Below are positions 41,886 to 52,652 of a DNA stretch of 64,000 nt, piece after piece; position 1 is the first letter of the stretch; each line of letters opens with the position of its first letter. A program made the translations under genes and the position numbers. The notes below the pieces were generated by a model. That model had not been told where the DNA came from. It saw only the letters and a list, made by a program, of their open reading frames with translations, and did not search any database. The stretch is from Bacillota bacterium (GTDB lineage: Bacteria; Bacillota; Clostridia; Peptostreptococcales; Anaerovoracaceae). The DNA is taken from NCBI GenBank assembly GCA_017459895.1, contig JAFUCA010000010.1, positions 43,727-107,726 on the forward strand. The letters are read 5' to 3'.

Positions 41886-43675
41886 TTTTCGCTAAGAACC
41901 GTGGGATCATTTTAATAATATGTATTATGTTAGTTCTGACGCAGGCTGCGCCAGCTTTTGCATTGTCCGAAGAAACGGCAGAGGAAGCGGCTGCAGGCGG
42001 CGTGATCACAGGATTTGTGCCGCTGCAGGAGTCGGAATACTGCTTCGAGGGCCGGCCTTCGGAGGAAGAGCTGCTCGCCGGACTGCCGCAGACGCTGGAG
42101 GTCTTTCTGGAGGGCGCGGAGGATGTGAGCCGGATCCCCGTCACCTGGGAGGTGCTGGAGGACTACGGGAATACTTCCTATTATTTCTATTCGGTTCGTC
42201 CGGTGTGGCCGCAGGAGTATGTGCTGGGGGAGGGGCTTGATCCCGCAGCGGATGTTCCGTGGGTCACCATGTACTGGACGCCGGCAGCGGAGGAGCTGGA
42301 GGAAGGCGAGGCGGAGCCCGAAATCCCCGCCGAAGAGTCCCAGCAGCTGCCGGTGCTGGATCTTCTGTCCCTCTGCACCGAGAGCAGCTATGCGGCATCT
42401 TCCAATGCGGACCGGATCTACGCTTATCTGACCGGGACCATGGGACTGAACATGGCCGCGGCGGCGGGGGTGATGACCAACCTCTACGCGGAGAGCGGCA
42501 TGCAGCCCAACAATCTGGAAAACGCCTATAATGCAGCCTACGGACTGAGCGACAGCGAATACACCAGCCGGGTCAATAAAGGGATCCGAAGCAACGGCAA
42601 ATACACCTCCGGATATGGCAAGACCAGATACTTTACGACCGATTACTGCGGGTACGGGATCTGCCAGTGGACCTCCCTGGGACGTCGGAGCGCGCTTCTG
42701 AAGCTGGCGGTAAAAAAAGACGTTTCCATCGCGGACCTGAATATGCAGCTGGAGTTTCTGAAGCAGGAGCTGCAGGGCAGCTATCCGCAGGTGTGGGCGA
42801 CCCTGCAGAATGTACCGAACGACGCGTCCGGGGCGTATCTGGCGGCGGCTCACTTTTGCGCCGCTTTTGAGATTCCGGCCAATACCAATGCGACAGCGGC
42901 CTCCCGGGCGAAGACCGCGCTTGCGACCTACTGGAAGACCTACAGCGGCAAGTCCGCTTCCGCCTCCGGCAGCTCGTATCTTGGAATCTGCGGATACTCC
43001 TATCCGGCGAGCCTTGGGAAGGGGAAGGCGGTCACGGTCAGCGGACACGTAATCTCCAACTACAAGATCACTTCCGCTACGGCAAAGATCCTCAGCAGCA
43101 GCGGAAAGGCGGTCTACAGCAAGACGAAGAAGCCGCAGACCACGATCTTCAGTCTGTACGGCTTTGACAGCAGCATGCTGTTCAGCAAGCTGCCTGCCGG
43201 AACGTACACCTACGCGATCACAGCGACCGACTCCTCCGGCAGGACCGTTACGGTCAAACACGGATTCACGGTAGCGAAGGATGCGGCCACCAGTATCCTG
43301 CGGGGCTGCGCTGTATCCGACCGGTCCACCGCGGCGCCGGCGGCGGCGAAGGTCAGAGAACCGGCATCGACGCTTAAGGGTGCGGGTCTGAACTATCCGA
43401 AGAAAATCAAAAAAGGCAGGACCTTTACCATTAAGGGGAAGGTGAAGTCCAATTATCCCATCTCGAAGGTGGTCATCACCATCAAAACCAAAAAGGGCGT
43501 AAAAAAACAGAGCGTCACCGGCCACCCCGGCGGGGCGAAGTCCTATTCCCTGAAACGTCTGGATGACAAGGTGAAGTTCGGCAAGTTAAAAAAAGGAACT
43601 TACTATTATATTGTCACGGCGAAGGACAGCAGGAAGAGCAAACGCCTTCTGAAAAAGAAATTCACAGTGAAATAA
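41882..43675 (+). CDS. Secreted wall hydrolase with phage-lysozyme-like domain and two C-terminal repeats
   Basis: The 597-residue protein starts with a signal peptide (hydrophobic IILIICIMLVLTQ, cleavage near APAFA, residue 27). An acidic region follows, then at about 180-370 a domain like the tail-tip lysozyme family (AGVMTNLYAESGMQPNN, CGYGICQWTS, LEFLKQEL). Two beta-rich repeats (YPASLGKGKAVTVSGHV and YPKKIKKGRTFTIKGKV) end the chain and probably bind the wall. It likely cleaves peptidoglycan outside the cell. The ATG at 41882 overlaps the ferredoxin stop. The catalytic Glu is probably the one in YAESG. Confidence 0.75.
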   Translation: MIFAKNRGIILIICIMLVLTQAAPAFALSEETAEEAAAGGVITGFVPLQESEYCFEGRPSEEELLAGLPQTLEVFLEGAEDVSRIPVTWEVLEDYGNTSYYFYSVRPVWPQEYVLGEGLDPAADVPWVTMYWTPAAEELEEGEAEPEIPAEESQQLPVLDLLSLCTESSYAASSNADRIYAYLTGTMGLNMAAAAGVMTNLYAESGMQPNNLENAYNAAYGLSDSEYTSRVNKGIRSNGKYTSGYGKTRYFTTDYCGYGICQWTSLGRRSALLKLAVKKDVSIADLNMQLEFLKQELQGSYPQVWATLQNVPNDASGAYLAAAHFCAAFEIPANTNATAASRAKTALATYWKTYSGKSASASGSSYLGICGYSYPASLGKGKAVTVSGHVISNYKITSATAKILSSSGKAVYSKTKKPQTTIFSLYGFDSSMLFSKLPAGTYTYAITATDSSGRTVTVKHGFTVAKDAATSILRGCAVSDRSTAAPAAAKVREPASTLKGAGLNYPKKIKKGRTFTIKGKVKSNYPISKVVITIKTKKGVKKQSVTGHPGGAKSYSLKRLDDKVKFGKLKKGTYYYIVTAKDSRKSKRLLKKKFTVK

Positions 43676-43689
43676 TTTTGAAATAAGTG

Positions 43690-43755
43690 TTGACAATGCC
43701 ATGGTTAGATGGTACATTTAAGTTGAAGTTAGCACTCGCACATTAAGAGTGCTAA
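43690..43755 (+). promoter_or_regulatory. Heat-shock promoter with CIRCE operator
   Basis: TTGACA (43690-43695) and TACATT (43713-43718) are 17 bases apart. The CIRCE element TTAGCACTC-N9-GAGTGCTAA (43729-43755) is perfect and lies just downstream, where HrcA binds to block the operon. Confidence 0.96.
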
Positions 43756-43771
43756 CAACAGGAGGGCCGAA

Positions 43772-44836
43772 ATGGATTTAACTGAACGAAAACTGAAAAT
43801 CTTACAGGCCATCATTGCTGATTTTGTCAGAACGGCAGAGCCGGTTGGCTCCCGAACGATCTCCAGGAACTACGAACTGGGCATCAGTCCGGCGACCATC
43901 CGTAACGAGATGTCGGATCTGGAGGAGATGGGATACCTGACGCATCCCCATACATCTTCCGGCAGAGTCCCGTCCGAGAAGGCATACCGCCTGTACGTCA
44001 ACGAGATGATGGGGAAGAGGGAACTGTCCGAAGCGGAGAAGTCCCTGATCGCCCGGCAGTTATACGAGAATGTGACCGAGCTGGACAATCTGATCGAGCG
44101 GGCAGCCCACGTGTTGTCCGAGATCACGAATCTCACCGCATTCGCGTTATCTCCCGGCAAGGAGCTGGATAAGCTGCGGTACGTCAACCTGATTCCGGTG
44201 GACGATCGGACGGTCGTGCTGATGATCGTTTCGGAGAGCGGCAAGGTCTCCAATACCGCAGTGCAGCTGGACCGGCCGGTGAACGAGGAGACTCTGCGGA
44301 TCCTGGCGAAGAACATGACCTATAACTACAGCGGCAAGACGCTCAGCGAAGCTCTGAGGATGGATATCATCAAGACCTTCCGGGAGGATGCCGAGGCGAT
44401 GGCCATGTTCCGCAATAACATCGTACCGGGATTCCTGCGGACCCTGGAGGAGATGCTGAACGTCAACCTGTATATGGATGGACTGACCAACATATTCTCC
44501 ATTCCTGAGTACAGCGACATCGAGAAGGCCCGGTCCTTCTTCGAAGTCCTGGACAGGAAGGAGGAGATCCGCCGGAAACTGATCGATCGGGGCGACGGCA
44601 TGATCATCACCATCGGAGGCGAGAACGAGGATGCGGATCTGAGCGACTGCAGCGTAGTGACCGCTACCTACCACGTGGATGGACGGCTGGTGGGCAAGCT
44701 GGGTGTCATCGGACCGACGCGTATGAAATACGATGAAGTTACGTCTGTCATGGAATTCCTGACAGACAACATAAGCAAAGCATTTATGATCACAGGAGGA
44801 GACGATACCGATGGCAGAAAAAACCGAGGGGATTAA
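43772..44836 (+). CDS. hrcA: Heat-inducible transcription repressor HrcA
   Basis: HrcA binds CIRCE and represses the chaperone operon, with GroE or DnaK tuning its activity. The 354-residue protein opens with TERKLKILQAIIADFVRTAEPVGSRTI, a winged-helix domain, followed by the ISPATIRNEMSDLEEMGYL recognition region and a GAF-like body ending in GVIGPTRMKYDEV. It autoregulates through the CIRCE site 17 bases upstream. grpE overlaps its end by 26 bases. Confidence 0.97.
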   Translation: MDLTERKLKILQAIIADFVRTAEPVGSRTISRNYELGISPATIRNEMSDLEEMGYLTHPHTSSGRVPSEKAYRLYVNEMMGKRELSEAEKSLIARQLYENVTELDNLIERAAHVLSEITNLTAFALSPGKELDKLRYVNLIPVDDRTVVLMIVSESGKVSNTAVQLDRPVNEETLRILAKNMTYNYSGKTLSEALRMDIIKTFREDAEAMAMFRNNIVPGFLRTLEEMLNVNLYMDGLTNIFSIPEYSDIEKARSFFEVLDRKEEIRRKLIDRGDGMIITIGGENEDADLSDCSVVTATYHVDGRLVGKLGVIGPTRMKYDEVTSVMEFLTDNISKAFMITGGDDTDGRKNRGD

Positions 44837-45401
44837 GATAGAAGATGATATGAAAGAAGAGTCTGCTGTGCAGGACCAGCCTTTGCAGGAGGAGGAAGCG
44901 GCAGATATCGGGGCTGCGTCCGAGGAGAGCGCGGAGGAGACGCCGGAGGCAGAGGAGGATGCTCCAAAGGCTGAGGCGGCCGAAGAAGAGAAAACCGAAG
45001 CGGACGATGCCAGATACCTGAGACTGCTGGCGGAGTTCCAGAACTACAAGAAACGAACCGAAAAGGAAAAAACAGACCTCTATTCCTATGCCAACGAGAA
45101 GATCATGACCGAGCTTCTGGAGGTGCTGGACAATTTTGAGAGAGCGCTGGAGCAGGAGGCCGGGGATGGCTTCAAGGAAGGAATGGAACTGATTTTCACT
45201 CAGCTGAACAATGTCCTGACCAAGGCCGGGCTGGCTGAGATAACTGCCCTGGGCGAGGATTTCGATCCCAACGTTCACAATGCAGTGATGGCAGAGGAAA
45301 CCGAAGAATACGAAAGCGGTAAGGTTTCCGGCGTAATGCAGAAAGGCTACACACTCAACGGCAAGGTCATCCGGCCTTCCATGGTGAAAGTCGCAAACTG
45401 A
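44811..45401 (+). CDS. grpE: Nucleotide exchange factor GrpE
   Basis: GrpE releases ADP from DnaK. The 196-residue protein has an acidic disordered N-terminal stretch (about 1-60), a long helix with RLLAEFQNYKKRTEKEK and a beta-domain with FDPNVHNAVM and GYTLNGKVIRPSMVKV. Length is normal. The ATG has GGAGGAG upstream inside hrcA. It carries CCAGCCTTTGC at 44876 in the disordered region. Confidence 0.97.
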   Translation: MAEKTEGIKIEDDMKEESAVQDQPLQEEEAADIGAASEESAEETPEAEEDAPKAEAAEEEKTEADDARYLRLLAEFQNYKKRTEKEKTDLYSYANEKIMTELLEVLDNFERALEQEAGDGFKEGMELIFTQLNNVLTKAGLAEITALGEDFDPNVHNAVMAEETEEYESGKVSGVMQKGYTLNGKVIRPSMVKVAN

Positions 45402-45437
45402 CCGCTTGAACAATAAACCCGAAGGAGGAAAAGGAAA

Positions 45438-47366
<1,929 letters not shown>

Positions 47367-47396
47367 AATCTCAGCAGAAGCTGAATAAAAACAGTT

Positions 47397-47425
47397 CAGG
47401 AGCTATCGCTTGCCGGTAGCTCCTG
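47397..47425 (+). promoter_or_regulatory. Hairpin between dnaK and dnaJ
   Basis: CAGGAGCTA pairs with GTAGCTCCTG (one bulge) across about 10 bases. There is no T-run, so it is more likely an attenuator or RNA-stability element than a terminator. Confidence 0.55.
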
Positions 47426-47456
47426 TGCGTGAATCTATAGGAAGAAGTATCGACAC

Positions 47457-48602
47457 ATGGCAGACAAGAGAGATTATTATGAGGTACTGGGCCTCCAGAA
47501 GGGCGCCAGCGATGATGAGATCAAGAAGGCTTTTCGTAAGCTCGCGATGAAGTATCATCCTGACAAAAATCCGGGGGACAAGGAAGCCGAAGAAAAATTC
47601 AAAGAAATCAACGAGGCCTACGCGGTCCTGTCCGATTCGGAGCAGAAGGCGAAGTACGACCAGTTCGGTCACGCGGGAGTGGATCCCAACAGCTTCGCCG
47701 GCGGCGGATTTGGCGGCTTCGGCGGATTCGAGGACATCTTCGATATGTTCAGCGGCGCCTTTGGCGGCGGCGGATTCGGCGGGGCCTTCGGCGGACAGCG
47801 CCGGAGCAACGGCCCGCGCAAGGGGAACGACATTCAGAAGTCGATGACCATCACCTTCGAGGAGGCGGCGTTTGGCTGCAAGAAGCAGATCAAGCTGACG
47901 AAGAACATCCGGTGCAAGACCTGCGGCGGCAGCGGGGCCAAGCCCGGAACTTCGAAGAAGACCTGCCCCAACTGCGGCGGCACCGGCGAGATCCGAACCC
48001 AGCAGCGGACGCCTCTGGGAACATTCCAGAGCGTATCGCCCTGTCCGGACTGCGGCGGCACCGGTCAGATCAATGAGTCGCCATGCGCCGACTGCGGCGG
48101 TACCGGACGGGTACGGGATACCGTGAAGATCACGGTCAACATCCCCGCCGGAGTTGACAATGATTCCGTCATTCCGATCCGCGGACAGGGAGAGCCGGGG
48201 ATCAACGGAGGCCCGGACGGAGATCTCTATATCGTTCTGGGCGTTCGGCCCCACAAGCTGTTCGAACGCCGCGGACAGGATCTGTGGCTGGAGATCCCGA
48301 TCTCCTTCGACCAGGCGGCGCTGGGGGATGAGATCACCGTTCCGACGCTGGAGGAGAAGGTCTCCTATAAGGTTCCCGCGGGAACGCAGCCGGGAACAGT
48401 CTTCCGTCTCAAGGGCAAGGGCATCAAGAGCGTGCGCGGCGGCCGCAAGGGCGACCTGTACGTGAAGGTGTCCCTGGAGGTCCCCACCAAGCTGAACGGC
48501 AAACAAAAGAAAGCCATCCAGCATATGCGGGATACCGTGACGGATGAATGCTACCAGAAGAAGAGCGGATTCCTGAATTCCATTAAGGAGTTTTTCTCGT
48601 AG
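47457..48602 (+). CDS. dnaJ: Chaperone DnaJ
   Basis: DnaJ delivers substrates to DnaK and stimulates its ATPase. The 381-residue protein has the J domain with the HPD motif ([12 protein letters not shown]), a Gly/Phe-rich region, four zinc motifs ([32 protein letters not shown]) and the substrate domain. AGGAAGAAG precedes the ATG. It ends before a strong terminator. Confidence 0.98.
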   Translation: MADKRDYYEVLGLQKGASDDEIKKAFRKLAMKYHPDKNPGDKEAEEKFKEINEAYAVLSDSEQKAKYDQFGHAGVDPNSFAGGGFGGFGGFEDIFDMFSGAFGGGGFGGAFGGQRRSNGPRKGNDIQKSMTITFEEAAFGCKKQIKLTKNIRCKTCGGSGAKPGTSKKTCPNCGGTGEIRTQQRTPLGTFQSVSPCPDCGGTGQINESPCADCGGTGRVRDTVKITVNIPAGVDNDSVIPIRGQGEPGINGGPDGDLYIVLGVRPHKLFERRGQDLWLEIPISFDQAALGDEITVPTLEEKVSYKVPAGTQPGTVFRLKGKGIKSVRGGRKGDLYVKVSLEVPTKLNGKQKKAIQHMRDTVTDECYQKKSGFLNSIKEFFS

Positions 48603-48652
48603 AGTTATGCCCGTCACCCGGAGCCCCTCGCTCTGCTTTTCATTCAAAATTG

Positions 48653-48688
48653 CCGTCGTAGGTTTTATTCTGCTGCGACGGTTTTTTT
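48653..48688 (+). terminator. Terminator after dnaJ
   Basis: CCGTCGTAG and CTGCGACGG pair (one G-T) across 11 bases and are followed by TTTTTTT. Confidence 0.92.
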
Positions 48689-48690
48689 GT

Positions 48691-48804
48691 ATGATACAAA
48701 ACGATACAAAATGATACAAGATGATACAAATTGATACAAAACGATACACAGCACAGAAAACCGTGCTATAATATAATTGAATGATCGACAGAATGAATTG
48801 TATC
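48691..48804 (+). promoter_or_regulatory. Promoter with six GATACA repeats at 10-base spacing
   Basis: GATACA starts at 48693, 48703, 48713, 48723, 48733 and 48743 (steps of exactly 10). The sixth overlaps the expected -35. An extended -10 (TGCTATAAT, box at 48767-48772) follows. One inverted copy, TTGTATC, lies at 48798-48804 in the leader. This is the layout of a cooperative operator. Confidence 0.85.
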
Positions 48805-48825
48805 GAGTCACTTTAGGAGTATAGA

Positions 48826-49932
48826 ATGACAGTCAATCCATTTACACCAACATTTGGCGAAATTCCTCTTCACCTGGCAGGACGTGACAGGGAAATCAAT
48901 GATATCCTTTATGTTTTGGACGGAGCCGTGAGCGCACCGTCAAGAACAGCGATTTTCGTGGGAGCCAGAGGATGTGGGAAAACTGCGCTCTTAACGTATT
49001 TAGGCAGGGAGGCAGAAGCGCGAGGGTGGATCTGTGTCAATGTAGGATGCGTTAAGGGAATGAGAGAAGATATTTTCCAGCAGACGGCGGCGGCGATCGA
49101 AGAGTTGTTTCCACAAGAAGAGGAAATCCATATCACAGGGTTTTCTCTTGGTCAACTGGTGAGCGTGGACTGGGAAAAGGACAAACGGTACCTCCCCAAT
49201 TGGCGAACCAGGATGACCCGGTTGCTTGAAGTGTTGGAGGAACACGATGTTGGCCTTGTGATCACGGTGGATGAAGTGAATCCCAATCTGGAGGAACTGA
49301 TCCTGTTGGCATCAGACTACCAGCTTTTTATCAGAGAATCCCGAAAAGTTTCTCTTCTGATGGCGGGACTGCCAGCAAAGGTATCAGCTCTTCTGAATGA
49401 TCCAAATACCACGTTCCTGCGCCGTGCGAGTCAGTATACACTGGACCCGGTTGCTGATGAGGAGGTGAAGATTGCATTTCTTCGAACCATTGAAGACTCC
49501 GGCAAATTGATTGAATCCTCGGCCCTTGAGGATGCTGTTCGAAGTATCGCCGGATTTCCTTATATGATGCAGCTCATCGGATTCCGATCCTGGCAGCTCA
49601 CAGGAAGCCGGGAAATGATTCGTGCCGAAGATGTCCAGGAAGGGATCAAGCTGGCCAAAAGCGATTTTAAAGAACGCGTTCTGAAGAACACAGTGAGAGA
49701 CCTCTCAGATGTAGATCTGGAATTTTTGGAAGCGATGCTCGCAGATGACGGTCCAAGCAGGCTGTCAGACATCAGGGATCGTATGGGGAAATCCGAGAAA
49801 TATGCAGCACGCTATCGAATGCGACTGATTGAATTTGGCATCATAGAATCCGCAGGAAGAGGGAAAATCAGATTCGCTATTCCAGGGCTCAGGGAGTACA
49901 TCAGCGCAGAATATATTACGACGAAGGAGTGA
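48826..49932 (+). CDS. AAA/STAND-like ATPase of unknown function
   Basis: The 368-residue protein has Walker A GARGCGKTALL at 46-56 and Walker B LVITVDEVN near 143-151, then helical lid domains and a winged-helix-like C-terminus (DGPSRLSDIRDRMGKSEKYAARYRMRLIE). This matches the general ATP-binding/STAND-type (COG1672-like) class found as single genes in mobile or defence contexts. It is more AT-rich and its codon use differs from its neighbours, and it interrupts the conserved dnaJ-prmA junction. It has its own terminator-insulated promoter with a repeat operator. It may repress itself through the winged helix. Confidence 0.7.
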   Translation: MTVNPFTPTFGEIPLHLAGRDREINDILYVLDGAVSAPSRTAIFVGARGCGKTALLTYLGREAEARGWICVNVGCVKGMREDIFQQTAAAIEELFPQEEEIHITGFSLGQLVSVDWEKDKRYLPNWRTRMTRLLEVLEEHDVGLVITVDEVNPNLEELILLASDYQLFIRESRKVSLLMAGLPAKVSALLNDPNTTFLRRASQYTLDPVADEEVKIAFLRTIEDSGKLIESSALEDAVRSIAGFPYMMQLIGFRSWQLTGSREMIRAEDVQEGIKLAKSDFKERVLKNTVRDLSDVDLEFLEAMLADDGPSRLSDIRDRMGKSEKYAARYRMRLIEFGIIESAGRGKIRFAIPGLREYISAEYITTKE

Positions 49933-49938
49933 ACCACT

Positions 49939-50910
49939 ATGAAATACATCGAACTGAAGATCCACGCATCGCGGCAGGGCGTGGAGATGGTCACGGAAAT
50001 GCTCATGAGAAACGGGATCACGGCGATCAGCGTGGATGATCCGGAGGATCTGCAGGATATCCTGGACAAGAAGAACGAATACGGCTGGGATTACATTGAT
50101 GACGCACTGAAAAACCGCCGGCAGCGGGATGCCCAGGTCCGGGTCTATCTGGATGACACGGACGAAGGCCGCCGGCAGTTGCAGCATCTGAAGATCGAGG
50201 TCATGAAGCTCAAGAGCCTGGAGCTGGAGGGCAAGTTCGGCTGGGATGTGGATTTCGGCCGGCTGTACGCGGAGTCCGAAATAGTGGACGACGAGGACTG
50301 GAAGGACAAATGGAAGGAGAACTTCCACCCGGCGCACATCACGGACCGGATCGTGGTGAAGCCCACCTGGGAAGGTTACGATGCAAAGGCTGGGGAGCTC
50401 GTCATTGAGATCGACCCAGGAATGGCCTTCGGAACCGGAACCCACGAGACCACCCGGCTTTGCATGGCGCTGATGCAGCTGTATCTCACCAGGGCCGCAG
50501 GGGCCCGCGTGCTGGATGTGGGCTGCGGATCCGGGATCCTCTCCATCGGGGCAGCGCTGCTGGGAGCATCGGAGGTGACTGGTGTGGAGATCGATCCTGA
50601 CGCGGTCCGCGTGGCAAAGGAGAATGTGGACAAGAACGGAATGACCGGGGAGATCCGGATCCTGGAAGGAGATCTGACGGAGGGACTGGAGCTGGAGGCA
50701 GACATCCTCGTGGCCAACCTGATGGCAGATCTGGTCGTGCGGCTGGCAGGACCGGCAGCGGAGCATCTGGCGGAAGGCGGCGTATTCATTTCTTCCGGCA
50801 TTCTTGCAGAAAAGCGGGAGTCGGTCAGCGAGGCGATCCGCGGCGCCGGATTTACCATCGAACGGGTCGTGACCGACGGCGAATGGTGCGCCATCGCCGC
50901 AAGGAAATAG
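49939..50910 (+). CDS. prmA: Ribosomal protein L11 methyltransferase
   Basis: PrmA methylates ribosomal protein L11 with SAM. The 323-residue protein has the N-terminal L11-binding domain (ISVDDPEDLQDILDKKNEYGWDYI), the WKDKWKENFHP motif and the methyltransferase site LDVGCGSGILSIG near residue 192. The later NLMADLVVRLA holds the NxxA catalytic region. It is followed by rsmE after 21 bases, the usual order. Confidence 0.94.
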   Translation: MKYIELKIHASRQGVEMVTEMLMRNGITAISVDDPEDLQDILDKKNEYGWDYIDDALKNRRQRDAQVRVYLDDTDEGRRQLQHLKIEVMKLKSLELEGKFGWDVDFGRLYAESEIVDDEDWKDKWKENFHPAHITDRIVVKPTWEGYDAKAGELVIEIDPGMAFGTGTHETTRLCMALMQLYLTRAAGARVLDVGCGSGILSIGAALLGASEVTGVEIDPDAVRVAKENVDKNGMTGEIRILEGDLTEGLELEADILVANLMADLVVRLAGPAAEHLAEGGVFISSGILAEKRESVSEAIRGAGFTIERVVTDGEWCAIAARK

Positions 50911-50931
50911 CAGAGGGGAGCACGGGAAGCA

Positions 50932-51711
50932 ATGAGCCGGTTTTTCGTTGCGCCGGAGCAGGTCGGCGCGGATGGGATCACCATCGATGACAAAAATGAT
51001 CTTCATCATATGAAAAAAGTGCTTCGGCTTTCGCCGGGGGATGAGGTGGACATCTCCGACGGATCGTCCTGGGAATACCGGGCACGGATCGAGTATCTGG
51101 AGGCGGACCTTGCGCAGCTGCGGATCCTGGATAAGCAGAGCTTCGCGGCAGAACCCGGCACGTTGGTGACGCTCTATCAGGGGATTCCCAAGCAGGGGAA
51201 GATGGAGACCATCATACAGAAGTGTGTGGAGCTGGGCGTGCACCGGATCGTGCCTGTGTTCATGGACCGGACGGTAGTCGTGGACAAGGGTAACTTTCAC
51301 AAGAAGATCGACCGGTGGCAGAAGGTCGCGGCGGAAGCCGTCAAGCAGTGCCGCCGCGGGATCATCCCCCAAGTGAGTGAAGCGGTTCGGATGAAGGATG
51401 TGCTGGCGGAGCTGGAGGGCGCGGACACTTATGATCTGATCCTGATTCCCTATGAGAACGAAGAGGGCACTACCATTAAGGACGTGCTGCGGAGCGCAGC
51501 AGGGTCTCATGGCAGCGGCGCTGACAGGCTCGGCGAAGTTCCCCGCCGCATTGCGGTCCTGATCGGACCGGAAGGCGGATTCAGCGAGGAAGAGGTTGCG
51601 AAGGTAACCCGGACCGGCGGGCAGTCCGTGAGCCTGGGCAGGACCACCCTGCGCACCGAGACGGCAGGAATGGCGGCTCTGGCGATGATCATGTATGAAC
51701 TGGAACTGTAG
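50932..51711 (+). CDS. rsmE: 16S rRNA m3U1498 methyltransferase
   Basis: RsmE methylates U1498 of 16S rRNA. The 259-residue protein has an N-terminal PUA-like domain (DLHHMKKVLRLSPGDEVDISDG), the QGIPKQGKMETIIQKCVELGV motif and the knotted SPOUT domain with GPEGGFSEEEV and SLGRTTLRTETAG. AGAGGGGAGC lies before the ATG. Confidence 0.95.
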   Translation: MSRFFVAPEQVGADGITIDDKNDLHHMKKVLRLSPGDEVDISDGSSWEYRARIEYLEADLAQLRILDKQSFAAEPGTLVTLYQGIPKQGKMETIIQKCVELGVHRIVPVFMDRTVVVDKGNFHKKIDRWQKVAAEAVKQCRRGIIPQVSEAVRMKDVLAELEGADTYDLILIPYENEEGTTIKDVLRSAAGSHGSGADRLGEVPRRIAVLIGPEGGFSEEEVAKVTRTGGQSVSLGRTTLRTETAGMAALAMIMYELEL

Positions 51712-51726
51712 GATGGGAGAGACGGA

Positions 51727-52641
51727 ATGAAGATTGTATTTTTGGACCACGAGGTCATCGACCGGGGCGACATCGACTGGAGCAGGGTCGAGGCACTGGG
51801 CGAACTGAAGATTTATAAACAGACGGCATCAGATGAGGAAGCCATCGAAAGGCTTGCCGGAGCGGATGCTGTGATGATCGATGAATATGCCATCGGGCGG
51901 CCGATCATGGAAGCCTGCCCGGATCTGAAATTTATCGGCCCGGCTGCCACAGGGTATAACCACATTGATCTGGACTGCGCCAGGCAGCATGGGATCGCGG
52001 TCTGCAACGTGCCGGCCTATTCCACCGAGGCGGTGGCACAGCATACCATCGCGCTGCTTTTGATGCTGACCAACCAGATCGGGGGATTCGATCGGGATCT
52101 GCACAGCGGGAGATGGAATACGCAGGTCGGTACCGCGTATACACCTCGGCCCATCCAGCTTTTGGACGGGAAAAGCATCGGCATCATCGGCTACGGCAAC
52201 ATCGGACGAAAGGTCGCTGAGATCGCCCGGGCCCTGGGAATGAGTGTCCATATCTACAGCCGGGATCCGGAGGCGGCGATCCGCTCGGACGTCGTGAGCC
52301 TGCACTGTCCTCTGACAGATGAGAACCGGGGGATGATCGACAAGGCATTTCTCGGGAAGATGAAAGACGGTGCGATCCTGATCAATACCGCCCGGGGCGC
52401 GCTGCTGGACGAGGATGCCGCAGCGCAGGCTCTTGCCTCCGGAAAGCTTTCCGGGCTGGGAGCCGATGTGCTGTCCTCGGAGCCGCCGGAGGCGGACAAT
52501 CCGCTGCTCAGTGCGCCAAACTGCGTGCTGACGCCCCACATTGCATTCACGCCTCTGGAGATCCGCCAGCGGGTGATCGATATCTGCGCGGACAACCTGA
52601 AGAGCTTCCTCGAAGGCGGGGATCTCAACCGGATCGTATGA
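51727..52641 (+). CDS. D-2-hydroxyacid dehydrogenase
   Basis: The 304-residue NAD enzyme has the Rossmann motif GIIGYGNIGRKVAEIA, the ALLLMLTNQIGG helix, LINTARGALLDEDA and the His/Glu pair in LTPHIAFTPLEIR (Glu of the dyad in SSEPPEADNP). It reduces a 2-oxoacid such as hydroxypyruvate or glyoxylate, although the substrate is unknown. It sits between rsmE and mtaB, where it is not usual, and overlaps the mtaB start region. It may be a recent insert into the operon. Confidence 0.9.
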   Translation: MKIVFLDHEVIDRGDIDWSRVEALGELKIYKQTASDEEAIERLAGADAVMIDEYAIGRPIMEACPDLKFIGPAATGYNHIDLDCARQHGIAVCNVPAYSTEAVAQHTIALLLMLTNQIGGFDRDLHSGRWNTQVGTAYTPRPIQLLDGKSIGIIGYGNIGRKVAEIARALGMSVHIYSRDPEAAIRSDVVSLHCPLTDENRGMIDKAFLGKMKDGAILINTARGALLDEDAAAQALASGKLSGLGADVLSSEPPEADNPLLSAPNCVLTPHIAFTPLEIRQRVIDICADNLKSFLEGGDLNRIV

Positions 52642-52652
52642 GGAACAGATAC

